From JAVKFF01 sp040226215 (GTDB lineage Bacteria; Pseudomonadota; Alphaproteobacteria; DSM-16000; Inquilinaceae): DNA of 64,000 bases. Shown here one piece after another: positions 27,373 to 37,345 of the stretch. Numbering within the stretch: the stretch's first letter is position 1; the number at the start of each line of letters is the position of its first letter. The stretch covers positions 1-64,000 of the forward strand of contig JAVKFF010000147.1 of assembly GCA_040226215.1 (NCBI GenBank), read 5' to 3'. The position numbers were made by a program, and so were the translations under genes. The notes beneath the pieces are model-generated. The model was not told where the DNA came from and made no database searches. It was given only the letters and a program-made list of their open reading frames with translations.

Positions 27373-29202
27373 TCAGGCGCCGATCTCCTCGGCCAGCGCG
27401 GCGACCTCGAGCCAGCGTTCCTCGGCCGCCTCCTTCTCCGTCTCCAGCCTTTCCAATGTCGCGGTCAGCGCGCGGAAGCGCTCCGGCTCGCGGCGGTAGA
27501 GCTGCGGGTCGGCCAGGGCGGTGCGGGTGGCCACGATCTCGCGCTCGAGCGCGCTCACCCGATCGGGCAGCAGGTCGAGATCGCGCTGGTCCTTGTAGGA
27601 CAGCTTGGCCGTGCGCCGCGCGGGCTTCTCGCCGCCGCCCGCTCCCGGCTTTCCACCTTGCTGCTTCATCGGTCTGTCCGGCAGACGCGCGACACCTGCG
27701 GTCGCGAGGCCACGCTGGCTGAGATAGTCGCTATAGCCGCCGGCATACTCCGTGGCGTTGCCGTCGCCTTCCAGGGCGATGGTCGAGGTGACCAGTCGAT
27801 CGAGGAAATCGCGGTCGTGGCTGACCAGGATCAGCGTGCCGGGAAACTCGCCCAGCACGTCCTCCAGCAGGTCCAGCGTCTCCATGTCGAGATCGTTTGT
27901 CGGCTCGTCCATCACCAGCAGATTGGCCGGCGTGAGGAGCAGCTTGGCCAGCAGCAGGCGGTTGCGTTCGCCGCCCGACAGGCTGCGCACGGGCGACAGG
28001 AAGCGCGACGGGTCGAACAGGAAGTCGCCGAGATAGGAGGCGATGTGCCGCGGCTTGCCGTTGACGATCACCTGGTCGCCACCCTTCGGCAGCAGCGTCT
28101 CCTTCAGTGTCGCCTCGGGGTCGAGCTGGGCGCGCTTCTGGTCGAACCAGGCGGTCACCAGGTTGCTGCCGAGGCGCACCTGTCCGGCATCGGGTTCCAG
28201 CGCGCCGATCAACAGGCGCACCAGCGTCGTCTTGCCGGCACCGTTCGGCCCGATGACGCCGATCCGGTCGCCCCGCATCACCCGGGTGGAGAAGTCGCGC
28301 AGGAGAACCCTGTCGCCGAAGCGCTTGGCGATGTGCGCGGCCTCGATTACCAGCTTCCCGCTCTTCGCCGCGTCCGACGCGGCCATCGCCGGCCCGCCCG
28401 TGGGACGGATGACGCTGGCGCGTTCGGCGCGCATGGCCTTCAGGGCGCGCAGCCGGCCCTGGTTGCGCTTGCGCCGGGCGGTGATGCCCTCGACCGCCCA
28501 TTTGCCTTCCTGCGCGATCTTGCGATCGAGCTTCGCAAGCCTCGCCGCCTCGGCCTCGCGTCGCGCCTCGAGCCAATCGTCGAAATCGCCGAAGCCGCCG
28601 CCCTTGGCGACGAGCTGGCCGCGGTCGAGCAGCAGGGTCTCCTCAGCCACCGCCTGGAGCAGCCGGCGGTCATGGCTGATCACCATCAGGGCGCCGCGGA
28701 ACGCCTTCAGGTAGCCCTCCACCCACTCGATGGCCGGCAGATCGAGATGGTTGGTCGGCTCGTCGAGTAGCAAGACGTCCGGGTCGCCGGCGATCGCGCG
28801 CGCCAGTGCCGCACGGCGCGCCTCGCCGCCCGACAGGCCCGCGGTCGGGCGATCGCTGGCGAGGCCGAGCGGGGCGAGGGCGATCTCCGCCCTGTGCACC
28901 TCGCCGGCATGGGAGGGCGGCAGGCCGTCCAGGACATAGTCGCCGACCGTCTCGAAGCGCGTCAGGTCCGGGTCCTGTTCCAGATAGCCGACCACCGTGC
29001 CGGGCCGTATCGTGCGCTCGCCGCCGTCGAGCTCCCTCAGTCCGGCCAGGACCCGCAGCAGGGTGGACTTGCCCGATCCGTTGCGGCCAACCAGGACCGC
29101 CTTGAGGCCGGATGTCAGCGCGAGGTCGGCACGCTCCAGCAGCACGTCAGGCCCGAGGGCGAGGTGCGCGTCCCGAAGCGCGATGAGAGGCGGTCGGGCC
29201 AT
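27373..29202 (-). CDS. uup: ABC-F family ATPase, Uup type
   Basis: ABC-F proteins are soluble tandem ATPases that act on ribosomes or, for Uup, affect ribosome function and precise transposon excision. The 609-residue protein has two nucleotide-binding domains, with Walker A GRNGSGKST near residue 40 and GPNGAGKTT near residue 320 and signatures LSGGEARR and LSGGERNR. A linker lies between the domains, and a C-terminal coiled coil (KLSYKDQRDLDLLPDRVSAL) marks the Uup subtype. No membrane segment is present, so it is not a transporter. It converges with the preceding barrel protein, and its stop lies 8 bases from that gene's stop. Confidence 0.85.
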   Translation of the reverse strand: MARPPLIALRDAHLALGPDVLLERADLALTSGLKAVLVGRNGSGKSTLLRVLAGLRELDGGERTIRPGTVVGYLEQDPDLTRFETVGDYVLDGLPPSHAGEVHRAEIALAPLGLASDRPTAGLSGGEARRAALARAIAGDPDVLLLDEPTNHLDLPAIEWVEGYLKAFRGALMVISHDRRLLQAVAEETLLLDRGQLVAKGGGFGDFDDWLEARREAEAARLAKLDRKIAQEGKWAVEGITARRKRNQGRLRALKAMRAERASVIRPTGGPAMAASDAAKSGKLVIEAAHIAKRFGDRVLLRDFSTRVMRGDRIGVIGPNGAGKTTLVRLLIGALEPDAGQVRLGSNLVTAWFDQKRAQLDPEATLKETLLPKGGDQVIVNGKPRHIASYLGDFLFDPSRFLSPVRSLSGGERNRLLLAKLLLTPANLLVMDEPTNDLDMETLDLLEDVLGEFPGTLILVSHDRDFLDRLVTSTIALEGDGNATEYAGGYSDYLSQRGLATAGVARLPDRPMKQQGGKPGAGGGEKPARRTAKLSYKDQRDLDLLPDRVSALEREIVATRTALADPQLYRREPERFRALTATLERLETEKEAAEERWLEVAALAEEIGA

Positions 29203-29211
29203 GGGGCGCGG

Positions 29212-29973
29212 TCAGTCGAAACCGCGTTCGGCGCGGATCCGGGCGTAGGCGGTGTTGATGCGGGCCAGCTTGTCGGTGGCCACGTCGATGAACTCCTGGG
29301 GCATGCCCTGGGCGATCAGCCGGTCGGGGTGATGCTCGCGCACCAGCTTGCGGTAGGCCGTCTTGATCGTGGCGTCATCATTCCCGCGGCCGACCCCGAG
29401 AATGGTGTAGGGATCGGCCCGGTCAGGTCCGATCTCCTCGTTGCGCAGGCGTTCGAAGGTGGCCTCGTCGAGGCCGAACAGGCGGGCGACGTCGGCCAGG
29501 AAGGCGATCTCCGTCTCATGGATCCGGCCGTCCGCCTTGGCGATGGCGAAGAGGCAGGACACCAGCTCTTCCAGGACCGCCGGGCGGTCGGCGAACATGC
29601 CGGCGATCTGCCGCGCATAGGGCGTGTAGCCGCTGCTGTCCTGCCGCGCGGCATTGAAGATGCGCGCGACTGTCTGGCTCTGTTCCGGCGGCACCCGGAA
29701 AACCTGCTTGAAGGCGTTGACCTCGTCCCTGGTCACCCGTCCGTCGGCCTTGGCCATCTTCGCGCCCAGCACGATGACGGCGATGGTGAAGGCGATGCGC
29801 TTGGTATTGTCGCGCGTGGCGGTGGCGGCGTCGCCGCCGGGCAGCAGGCCGGTCTGCTGGCCCGCGCGCTCGGCCGCATGGCCCAGCGCGGCACCCAGGA
29901 TTCCGCCGAGCGGACCGCCCAGCGCGAAGCCGGCGGCGCCGCCGACGATCGCTCCCCAAATGCTCATTCCCAT
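29212..29973 (-). CDS. djlA: DjlA-like membrane-anchored J-domain co-chaperone (TerB + DnaJ)
   Basis: The 253-residue product has a glycine-rich hydrophobic N-terminus (GAIVGGAAGFALGGPLGGIL) that may insert in the membrane. A TerB-like helical domain follows at about residues 60-175, with the paired acidic motifs KMAKADGRVTRDEVNAF and AIAKADGRIHETEI. A C-terminal J domain at about residues 188-250 carries the HPD tripeptide (LVREHHPDRL) that stimulates DnaK ATPase. This order matches DjlA. It lies 9 bases upstream of uup on the same strand, so the two may be co-transcribed. Confidence 0.85.
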   Translation of the reverse strand: MGMSIWGAIVGGAAGFALGGPLGGILGAALGHAAERAGQQTGLLPGGDAATATRDNTKRIAFTIAVIVLGAKMAKADGRVTRDEVNAFKQVFRVPPEQSQTVARIFNAARQDSSGYTPYARQIAGMFADRPAVLEELVSCLFAIAKADGRIHETEIAFLADVARLFGLDEATFERLRNEEIGPDRADPYTILGVGRGNDDATIKTAYRKLVREHHPDRLIAQGMPQEFIDVATDKLARINTAYARIRAERGFD

Positions 29974-30030
29974 CGATCCCAGCGGATAGTCCGGTGCGTG
30001 CCGTCCGCCGTCGGCCGGTTTTGCGTAACC

Positions 30031-30624
30031 TCAGTTACCGCAGACGCCCACCCTGCTCAACAGGCGTCCCGTGACGTCCTCGACATAGTCCTCGAACTGT
30101 TCGGGACGGGCATCGATCAGGGAATCGAAGCGGTACGACATCATGTTGCAGTAGGTAACGGTGCCGAGTTCGCGAAGTTCCTGGGCTTCCTCATTGGCGA
30201 TCGCCGTGCGGTAGCTGTCGAAGGCGGCCAGCGAATCGCTCGCCCCCTGACGGGTCAGATGCCGGCGCATCTCCTCGAGCCCGTTCTCCAGCAGGGTCTG
30301 CATGCGATAGGTGAACTGGGCGTACTGGGCATAGAGCTGATCGGAACCCCAGCTCTCCTCGCAGGCCAGCGATGCCAGCATCAGCTCGGTATGCAGCCGC
30401 ATCATCTGGTCGGCATGGGCGGCCGGCTCGGGCAGGCACTGGCTGTCGCCGGCCGGGTTGGGCAGCGCCTCGTTCAGCGCGCCCAGCGCCGTGCGGGCGC
30501 CGGTTTCCGTCGCTTCCCCGCGATAGACCTCATCCAGGCCCTCGACCTGGCCAATGGCCGGACCGCTGGCGCCGGCCAGCAGCGCGGTGAACACAAAGAC
30601 GTCGCGCAGACGGTGGCAGAGCAT
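30031..30624 (-). CDS. Secreted protein of unknown function
   Basis: This 197-residue product starts at an ATG preceded by GGGAGAAAG. The frame is open another 288 bases upstream, but that part lacks a good ribosome site and overlaps the divergent promoter region. Residues 1-24 form a signal peptide (VFVFTALLAGASGPAIGQ). The mature protein is helical and carries four cysteines (SQCLPEP, LACEESW, VTYCNMM, VGVCGN) that could form two disulfides in the periplasm. It lies 57 bases upstream of djlA on the same strand. The family was not recognised. Confidence 0.7.
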   Translation of the reverse strand: MLCHRLRDVFVFTALLAGASGPAIGQVEGLDEVYRGEATETGARTALGALNEALPNPAGDSQCLPEPAAHADQMMRLHTELMLASLACEESWGSDQLYAQYAQFTYRMQTLLENGLEEMRRHLTRQGASDSLAAFDSYRTAIANEEAQELRELGTVTYCNMMSYRFDSLIDARPEQFEDYVEDVTGRLLSRVGVCGN

Positions 30625-30817
30625 TGCAGACTTTCTCCCGAGACTGATCGCCAGGTCATCCGGGGTGCTTCCGGAAGCGTCTTCATAGGGCGCCAGCCCA
30701 TACTTGTGAAGCGCCGAGACTAATACGACTTCCTGGATGGGCCCCGTCGGCGGATGCCGGCTGGATTGCGTTCGCCTCCTACGACGGCTATGTGATCGAA
30801 ATGCGGCAGGGAGATTG

Positions 30818-32254
30818 ATGATGGCGGCACCCGCTTCCACCGAACAGCGCGTCATGGTGGACCCGGTCCTGATGGGGTCGCTGAAGCAGCTGCTGGGCGA
30901 CCGGTTCAGCACCGCGCCGGCGGTGCTGGAGCAACATGGACGCGACGAATCGTATCATCCCGCCGTGGCGCCCGACGGCGTCGCCTTCGCCACCACCACC
31001 GCCGAGGTGGCCGAGATCGTGCAGCTGTGCGCCCGGCACGCCGTTCCCGTCATCCCGTTTGGCACCGGCACCTCGCTGGAAGGCGGCGTGGCGGCGCTGC
31101 GCGGCGGCATATCCGTCGATCTCAGCCAGATGAACCGGGTGCTCCGGGTCTCGGCCGCGGATCTCGACTGCACCGTCGAGGCTGGCGTCACCCGCAAGCA
31201 GTTGAACGAACACCTGCGCGACACCGGCCTGTTCTTTCCCATCGATCCCGGCGCCGACGCCTCGCTGGGGGGCATGGCTTCCACCCGGGCGTCGGGTACC
31301 AACGCGGTGCGCTACGGCACCATGCGCGACAACGTGCTGGGCCTCACCGTGGTGCTGGCCGACGGTCGCGTGATCAGGACTGGCGGCCGCAGCCGCAAAT
31401 CCTCGGCCGGCTACGACCTCACACGCCTCTTCATCGGGTCGGAGGGGACACTTGGCGTGATCACCGAGGTGACGCTGCGGCTCTACGGCATCCCGGAATC
31501 GATGTCCGCGGCGGTCTGCGCCTTCCCGACGATCGCCGACGCGGTCGACACCGTCATCCTGACCATCCAGTCGGGCATCCCCGTGGCCCGGATCGAACTG
31601 CTCGACGAGGTACAGGTCGACGCCTCGAACCGCTTCTCCAAGCTCGACTACAAGGTCGCGCCGACGCTGTTCTTCGAGTTCCACGGCACGCAAGCCGGCG
31701 TTCAGGAGCAGGCGGAGATGGTGCGCGCCCTCGCCGCCGAGCATGGCGGCGAGGATTTCCGGTGGGCGAGCCGGACGGAGGACCGCAACCGGCTCTGGCA
31801 GGCGCGGCACGACGCCTACTACGCCGGCCTCGCCCTGCGGCCAGGCTCGCGCGGGATGCCGACCGATGTCTGCGTGCCGATCTCCCGGCTGGCCGAATGC
31901 ATCGTCGAGACCAAGCGCGACCTGGCGGAGGCGGGCATCCTGGCTCCGCTGGTCGGCCATGTCGGCGATGGCAACTTCCATCTCGTCTACGTGCTTGATC
32001 CCAATGACGATTCGGAGATCGCGCGTGCCAGTGCGCTGCACGAGAAGCTGGTTCTGCGGGCGCTCGCGATGGGGGGCACGTGCACCGGCGAGCACGGGGT
32101 CGGCTACGGCAAGATGCAGTTCATGGAGACCGAGCACGGGGAGGCGGTCGAGGTGATGCGCCAGATCAAACGGGCGCTCGATCCGGACAACCTGATGAAT
32201 CCGGGAAAGGTGATCCGCCCCGACATCACCTCCTCACCGGTCAATTATCCTTGA
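30818..32254 (+). CDS. FAD-linked oxidase, D-lactate dehydrogenase (cytochrome)-like
   Basis: This 478-residue flavoprotein belongs to the GlcD/D-lactate dehydrogenase family that oxidises 2-hydroxy acids and passes electrons to the respiratory chain. The FAD-binding domain shows VIPFGTGTSLEGGVAALRGG and GADASLGGMASTRASGTNAV. The C-terminal FAD-oxidase domain shows GHVGDGNFHLVY and the metal/substrate histidines around CTGEHGVGYGKM. Start at 30818 (ATGATG) is supported by a GGCAGGGAG site; the frame continues upstream without one. There are no glcE or glcF neighbours, which favours D-lactate dehydrogenase or another single-subunit oxidase over glycolate oxidase. The exact substrate cannot be read from the sequence. 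Confidence 0.85.
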   Translation: MMAAPASTEQRVMVDPVLMGSLKQLLGDRFSTAPAVLEQHGRDESYHPAVAPDGVAFATTTAEVAEIVQLCARHAVPVIPFGTGTSLEGGVAALRGGISVDLSQMNRVLRVSAADLDCTVEAGVTRKQLNEHLRDTGLFFPIDPGADASLGGMASTRASGTNAVRYGTMRDNVLGLTVVLADGRVIRTGGRSRKSSAGYDLTRLFIGSEGTLGVITEVTLRLYGIPESMSAAVCAFPTIADAVDTVILTIQSGIPVARIELLDEVQVDASNRFSKLDYKVAPTLFFEFHGTQAGVQEQAEMVRALAAEHGGEDFRWASRTEDRNRLWQARHDAYYAGLALRPGSRGMPTDVCVPISRLAECIVETKRDLAEAGILAPLVGHVGDGNFHLVYVLDPNDDSEIARASALHEKLVLRALAMGGTCTGEHGVGYGKMQFMETEHGEAVEVMRQIKRALDPDNLMNPGKVIRPDITSSPVNYP

Positions 32255-32417
32255 TTTCAAGGTTTTGTGGGGTTTGCCTCCGGCACCTCCAATGGTTAGG
32301 GTAGCGGCGACTTCAGGGGGTTTCGCCTTCGCGCCGTTCGCCAGGACATCGACGTGCCTGACGGTGTCGGTCGGTCGCCCGCGGGTAAGGAAGAGCGCCA
32401 CATAGGGGCCAGGCCAC

Positions 32418-35400
32418 GTGAGGAAGATCCTCTTCGGTCTTTTCATTTTTGTCTGTCTGGCGGTCGTCGCGGTCCTCGTGGCGCCGAGCGTGATCGACTG
32501 GAACGAGCGGCGCGACTGGGTGGAGCGACGGCTGACCGCCTATCTCGGCCGCGCCGTGGAGATCGAGGGCGACATCGACCTGGCCCTGCTGCCCACGCCG
32601 ATACTTACCGCCGAGAACGTCGTTCTCCTCGACGACGGGGGCGAGCCGCTGGTCGGCATCGGCGCGGTGGACGTGCGGGCGGGGTTCCTGCCGCTCGTCG
32701 TCGGCGATCTCGACATCGAGCGACTGGTGCTGATCGATACGACCATCGAACTCAGCGATGACGGCTTCGATCTTGCCGGCGCGGTCAGCCGCGATGCCGG
32801 CGGCATCCGGCTCGACCGGGTGACCGTCGAGAACGGCCGCATTCTCTGGCGGGAAACCGATGGCAGCACCCGCGTGCTGGTCGACCGGGTTTTCGCCCAG
32901 CTCACCGCCGAGAGCCTGGCCGGTCCGTTCACCTTCGTCGGCTCTTTCGAGGTCGGCGGTACCGGTTTCACGGCGGACATCTCGACCGGCCGGCTGTCCT
33001 CCGGCGGCGCCTGGCCGGTGGCGATGAACTTCGGCATCGACGGTTCCGACGCGCTGGCCGACTATGGCGGCCTCATCTCGACCGGCGGACAGCTCCAGGG
33101 CGAGCTCGAAATCGAGGGTGCGAACGCCGCCCGGCTGGCCCAGCGACTGGTCGGCGGCATCGCCATGCCGACGCTGTTCGAGCAGCCCTTCAGTCTCGCC
33201 GCCAGGGTGAACGGCAATGCCGCAGACATCGCCTTCAGCGACCTCGGCTTCACCATGGGCGACGTGCGCATTACCGGCGATGTCGGCGTGGCGGCGGGGT
33301 CGGTGCCGGAGGTCGCGCTCGACCTTTCCGTCAACCATCTCGACGTTTCGGAATGGCGCTTCTCCGACGCGTCGGAAGGGCCGAGCCCGGCGGACTGGCT
33401 ACTCGGCAATGCCGGCCCGGTGGCCTTTCCGCGCGACCTCGTGCTGTCCGTCGATGCCGAGATCGGCGCGCTGACCGCCGGCGGCGCGCCGATGCGCCAG
33501 TTGCGGATCGCCGCCCTGATGGCCGATGGCGTGGTCTCGGTCAGCCGCTTCACCTCGCAGCTTCCAGGCGGCAGCGACGTGCGCGGTGTCGGCACCCTGT
33601 CGGCGGAAGACGGCACGGCGCGTTTCGACAGCGGGATCGAGGTGGCCTCGGGCGACCTGCGCCGGCTGGTGGGCTGGCTTGGCCTCGACGTCAGCGATGT
33701 TCCCTCGACCCGATTGCGTGCCTTCACCGGCGAGGCGAACCTGACGGGCACCTGGAACGACCTGCAGGTCACCGGGCTCGACATCCGCGTCGACTCCACG
33801 CGGGTGACCGGCGGCATCGTGTTTCGTGACCGCGGCCGTCTGGGGATCGGCGCCAGGCTCACCGTCGACGCCGTCAACATCGACGGCTATCTGCCACAGC
33901 CGCTGGGAACGCCGCGGGCAGCGCTCGCCGATCTCACCGGCTTCATCGACCGCAACTGGGGGCATCTCGTGGCGTTCGATGCCTCGGTCGAGATCGGCGT
34001 CGACACGCTCACGGTCGCCGATACGCGGCTCTCGGACCTGCGTGCCGACCTGATCCTCAATCAGAACACGCTCACCGTCTCCAACCTGGCGGTTGGCGGC
34101 GTCGAGGGCGGGCGCTTCGGATTGTCCGGCATGATCGGCCAGATCGTACCGCTCGCCGGCATCGACCTGACCCTGGAAGGCGGCGCGGCCGCGGTGCGGC
34201 CACTGCTGGATCTTGTCGACCAGCCCCTCGACTGGCCGGTCGAGAGGCTGGGCCAGGTGGCGGCGGTCGTGCGCGTGGTCGGTGATCCAGGCGAGGTCGA
34301 CCTCGAGGCCAACCTCTCGGCGGCCGGCGGTACCGTGCTAGTCGGCGGCACGGTCCTGACACCGCTCGAGGCGCCGTCGCTCGACATCGCCCTGCGCGCC
34401 ACCCATCCGCAGCTGCTGGGCGTTCTGCGGTTGATCGATCCCAACTATCGGCCGCGCGAGGAACTCGGCGACCTCGACATCTACACCCGCATCGACGGCG
34501 TGACGCATTCCTTGCGTTTCGACGACATCATCGGCCAGGTCGGCCCAACCACCGTGGGCGGTGTGGCTACGCTCGATCTCACCGGCGATATCCCGGCGCT
34601 TAGCGCGGAACTCTCGGCCAGCGCCATCCCGATCGACAACTTCCTGCCGGTGGTGGAAGCGAGCTTCGTTGCGCCCGGCGCCTCCCGCTGGTCGACCGAT
34701 CCCTTCCAGTGGCCATCGCTTGAGGGCATCGATCTGTCGCTGCTGTTGTCCGCGCGCACCATCGGTATCGGCGGGCTGACATTGGCCGACCCGGCGCTGC
34801 GCGCCCGGCTGACCGGCGGCGCGATCAGGCTCGACCAGCTTTCCGCTCGCCTTTTCGGCGGCACCTTCGGGCTCTCGGGTCGCTTCCTGCCGGGTAGCCG
34901 GACCGAGATCGATGCCGATATCCGGCTCGCCGATGCGGATCTGGCCCGGACTCTCGACCAAACCGCCGGCATCGAGGGGCTTACCGGTACGCTCAACGCC
35001 CGGCTGGCGGTTGGCGGCGCGGGTACCAGCATGGCCGACCTCATCGGCCGGCTCGAGGGCGAGGGCCTGGTTTCGGTGGCGCAGGGCGTCGCGGAAGGCC
35101 TCGACCTCGAGGAGGCGGCGGTGCGCCTTGGCACGCTGGAAGGGCCGCTCGAATTCCTGCAGGTGCTGCGTGGGCCCCTGTCGAATGGCACCAGCGAGTT
35201 CGCCGCGCTGAACGCCACGCTCGACGTTGCCGACGGGATCATCGGCTCGGAGGATATCCGCTGGCGGCTGAATGCCGGCCGGGGTGAAGGGGAAGCCCGG
35301 CTCGACATGGCGCGGCTGCAGTTCGACGCGATGATCGATCTCGGTTTCTTCGACTATCCGGAGGCGCCGGCATTCGGCCTGCGCATCTTCGGACCGCTCG

Positions 35401-35675
35401 ACCGGCTGGAACGGCGCATCCAGGCGGAGTCGCTGCAGGCCTGGGTCGCCCAGCAGGCGGCGGAGGCGCTGACCGACCGGTTGCGCAACGAACCGGCACC
35501 CGACACCACGCCAGCACCGGGCGTCGAGGAAGAGCCGGCGGGCGGCGAGGACCCGCCGCCGGCCGATGGGTCGACGCAGCCGCCGGCCGACGGGTCGACG
35601 CAGCCGCCGGACGGCGACGAGACGACACCCGGGCCACCGGCCGCAGCGGAGGACGGCGACCCGACCGCCTCCTGA
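32418..35675 (+). CDS. AsmA family inner-membrane-anchored protein
   Basis: AsmA-like proteins are large periplasmic, beta-rich proteins anchored in the inner membrane that are thought to carry phospholipids toward the outer membrane. The 1085-residue product has one N-terminal membrane helix (ILFGLFIFVCLAVVAVLVAP), the AsmA start motif VEIEGDIDLALLPTPILTAE at about residues 47-66, many repeating beta segments and a typical C-terminal AsmA region. The last 60 residues form a Pro/Asp/Gly-rich tail with two PPADGSTQ repeats. The start is GTG. It is not recognisably part of an operon; a convergent small DNA-binding protein gene ends at its stop. Confidence 0.88.
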   Translation: MRKILFGLFIFVCLAVVAVLVAPSVIDWNERRDWVERRLTAYLGRAVEIEGDIDLALLPTPILTAENVVLLDDGGEPLVGIGAVDVRAGFLPLVVGDLDIERLVLIDTTIELSDDGFDLAGAVSRDAGGIRLDRVTVENGRILWRETDGSTRVLVDRVFAQLTAESLAGPFTFVGSFEVGGTGFTADISTGRLSSGGAWPVAMNFGIDGSDALADYGGLISTGGQLQGELEIEGANAARLAQRLVGGIAMPTLFEQPFSLAARVNGNAADIAFSDLGFTMGDVRITGDVGVAAGSVPEVALDLSVNHLDVSEWRFSDASEGPSPADWLLGNAGPVAFPRDLVLSVDAEIGALTAGGAPMRQLRIAALMADGVVSVSRFTSQLPGGSDVRGVGTLSAEDGTARFDSGIEVASGDLRRLVGWLGLDVSDVPSTRLRAFTGEANLTGTWNDLQVTGLDIRVDSTRVTGGIVFRDRGRLGIGARLTVDAVNIDGYLPQPLGTPRAALADLTGFIDRNWGHLVAFDASVEIGVDTLTVADTRLSDLRADLILNQNTLTVSNLAVGGVEGGRFGLSGMIGQIVPLAGIDLTLEGGAAAVRPLLDLVDQPLDWPVERLGQVAAVVRVVGDPGEVDLEANLSAAGGTVLVGGTVLTPLEAPSLDIALRATHPQLLGVLRLIDPNYRPREELGDLDIYTRIDGVTHSLRFDDIIGQVGPTTVGGVATLDLTGDIPALSAELSASAIPIDNFLPVVEASFVAPGASRWSTDPFQWPSLEGIDLSLLLSARTIGIGGLTLADPALRARLTGGAIRLDQLSARLFGGTFGLSGRFLPGSRTEIDADIRLADADLARTLDQTAGIEGLTGTLNARLAVGGAGTSMADLIGRLEGEGLVSVAQGVAEGLDLEEAAVRLGTLEGPLEFLQVLRGPLSNGTSEFAALNATLDVADGIIGSEDIRWRLNAGRGEGEARLDMARLQFDAMIDLGFFDYPEAPAFGLRIFGPLDRLERRIQAESLQAWVAQQAAEALTDRLRNEPAPDTTPAPGVEEEPAGGEDPPPADGSTQPPADGSTQPPDGDETTPGPPAAAEDGDPTAS

Positions 35676-35909
35676 TCAGGGAGTGGGTTCGTGCTCGCCC
35701 TCCAGCCGGGCGAGCACGTAGACCCGAAGCGCGCTCGACAGGTTGGGCGGATCGGTCTCGCCGGCCCGCGCGGTGTCGACGGAACGGACCAATGCCGCCA
35801 GCGACATGCCGTCGGCTTCGGCAAGGCGCTTCAAGTGCCGCCAGAACGGCTCCTCGAGCGAGATGGAGGTGCGGTGGCCAGCGATGGTGACGCTGCGCTT
35901 GCTCAGCAT
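35676..35909 (-). CDS. Ribbon-helix-helix domain protein
   Basis: This 77-residue protein begins MLSKRSVTIAGHRTSISLEE and has a beta strand followed by two helices (FWRHLKRLAEADGMSLAALV), the pattern of the RHH_4 ribbon-helix-helix family found widely in alphaproteobacteria as a single small gene. These usually bind DNA, but no target is apparent here and no toxin partner is adjacent. It lies 32 bases after the end of fumC on the plus map and is transcribed the same way as fumC; its stop abuts the convergent AsmA gene. Confidence 0.75.
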   Translation of the reverse strand: MLSKRSVTIAGHRTSISLEEPFWRHLKRLAEADGMSLAALVRSVDTARAGETDPPNLSSALRVYVLARLEGEHEPTP

Positions 35910-35941
35910 GGAACCGCCGACACCATGCCCGCGCCGAATGG

Positions 35942-37345
35942 TCAGGCGGTCGGTCCGACCATATTTTCCGGACGCACCCAGGCGTCGAAATCCTCCTCGG
36001 ACAACAGGCCGAGTTCGATCGCTGCCTCCTTCAGGGTCGTGCCCTCCGCATAGGCCTTCTTGGCCACCTTGGCGGCGTTGTCGTAGCCGATATGCGGGTT
36101 CAGCGCGGTGACCAGCATGAGGCTTTCGTGCAGCAGCTGGTCGATGCGCTCGTGATTGGCCTCGATGCCGACCACGCAGTTGTCGGTGAAGGAGCGGGCG
36201 GCGTCGGCCATCAGCCGGATCGACTGCAGCAGCGCGTAGATCATCACCGGCTTGAAGACGTTGAGCTCGTAGTGCCCATTCGAGCCGGCGACGGTGATGG
36301 TGACGTGATTGCCCATGATCATCGTGCAGACCATGGTCATCGCCTCCGACTGGGTCGGGTTCACCTTGCCGGGCATGATCGAGGAGCCGGGCTCGTTCGC
36401 CGGCAGGATCAACTCGCCGATGCCGCAGCGCGGGCCGGAGCCCAGCAGGCGCACGTCGTTGGCGATCTTCATCAGGGAAACGGCCAGCACGTTGAGCGCG
36501 CCGGAGGCCTCGACGATGGCGTCGTGGGCCGCCAGCGCCTCGAACTTGTTTTCCGCCGTGACGAAGGCGAAGCCGGTGATGTCCGCGACCTTCTCCGCGA
36601 AGGTTTCGGCGAAGCCGACCTTGGCGTTCAGCCCGGTGCCGACGGCCGTGCCGCCCTGGGCCAGCTGCAGGAGCCGGGGCAGGGTGGCGCGCACCCGCTC
36701 GATGCCGTAGCGCACCTGGGTGGCGTAGCCGGAAAATTCCTGCCCCAGGGTCAGCGGCGTGGCGTCCTGGAGATGTGTGCGGCCGATCTTGACGATCTCG
36801 GCGAAGGCCTGGGACTTCTCCTCCAGCGCGTGGTGCAGGTGCTCCAGCGACGGGATCAGCTCATGCTCAATCTGCTCCACCGCGGCGATGTGCATCGCCG
36901 TCGGAAAGGTGTCGTTGGAGGACTGGCCCATGTTGCAGTGATCGTTGGGGTGCACCGGCTTCTTCGAGCCGATTTCCCCGCCCAGCATCTCGATCGCCCG
37001 GTTGGCGATGACCTCGTTGGCGTTCATGTTCGACTGGGTGCCCGAGCCGGTCTGCCAGACGACCAGCGGGAAGTGCTCGATCAGCGTGCCGTCGATCACC
37101 TCCTCGGCCGCTGCCACGATGGCGTTGCCGATTTCGGGGTCGAGCGCGCCCAGCGCCATGTTGGTCAGCGCCGAGGCCTTTTTCTGGATGCCCAGCGCGC
37201 GGACCAGCGGGCGCGGCATGCGTTCCCCGCCGATCTTGAAGTTCTCCAGGCTGCGCTGCGTCTGGGCGCCCCAGTAGCGGTCCGACGGGACCTCCATCTC
37301 GCCCAGGCTGTCGGTCTCGATGCGAACGCTGACGGTGTCGGACAT
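35942..37345 (-). CDS. fumC: Class II fumarate hydratase
   Basis: FumC interconverts fumarate and L-malate in the TCA cycle without an iron-sulfur cluster. The 467-residue protein has SDRYWGAQTQRSLENFKIGG near the N-terminus, GSGTQSNMNANEVIANRA, the catalytic histidine region KKPVHPNDHCNMGQSSNDTF and the superfamily signature GSSIMPGKVNPTQSEAM near residue 320. Length and motif order are those of FumC rather than aspartase: it lacks the aspartase loop, and the substrate motif reads GRTHLQDATPLTLGQEFSGY. Confidence 0.93.
   Translation of the reverse strand: MSDTVSVRIETDSLGEMEVPSDRYWGAQTQRSLENFKIGGERMPRPLVRALGIQKKASALTNMALGALDPEIGNAIVAAAEEVIDGTLIEHFPLVVWQTGSGTQSNMNANEVIANRAIEMLGGEIGSKKPVHPNDHCNMGQSSNDTFPTAMHIAAVEQIEHELIPSLEHLHHALEEKSQAFAEIVKIGRTHLQDATPLTLGQEFSGYATQVRYGIERVRATLPRLLQLAQGGTAVGTGLNAKVGFAETFAEKVADITGFAFVTAENKFEALAAHDAIVEASGALNVLAVSLMKIANDVRLLGSGPRCGIGELILPANEPGSSIMPGKVNPTQSEAMTMVCTMIMGNHVTITVAGSNGHYELNVFKPVMIYALLQSIRLMADAARSFTDNCVVGIEANHERIDQLLHESLMLVTALNPHIGYDNAAKVAKKAYAEGTTLKEAAIELGLLSEEDFDAWVRPENMVGPTA

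Noticed and set aside
32236..32260. Small hairpin followed by TTTTG after the FAD-linked oxidase
   Set aside because: A CCTTG/CAAGG stem of only 5-6 bp with an AT-rich core is too weak to call a terminator.
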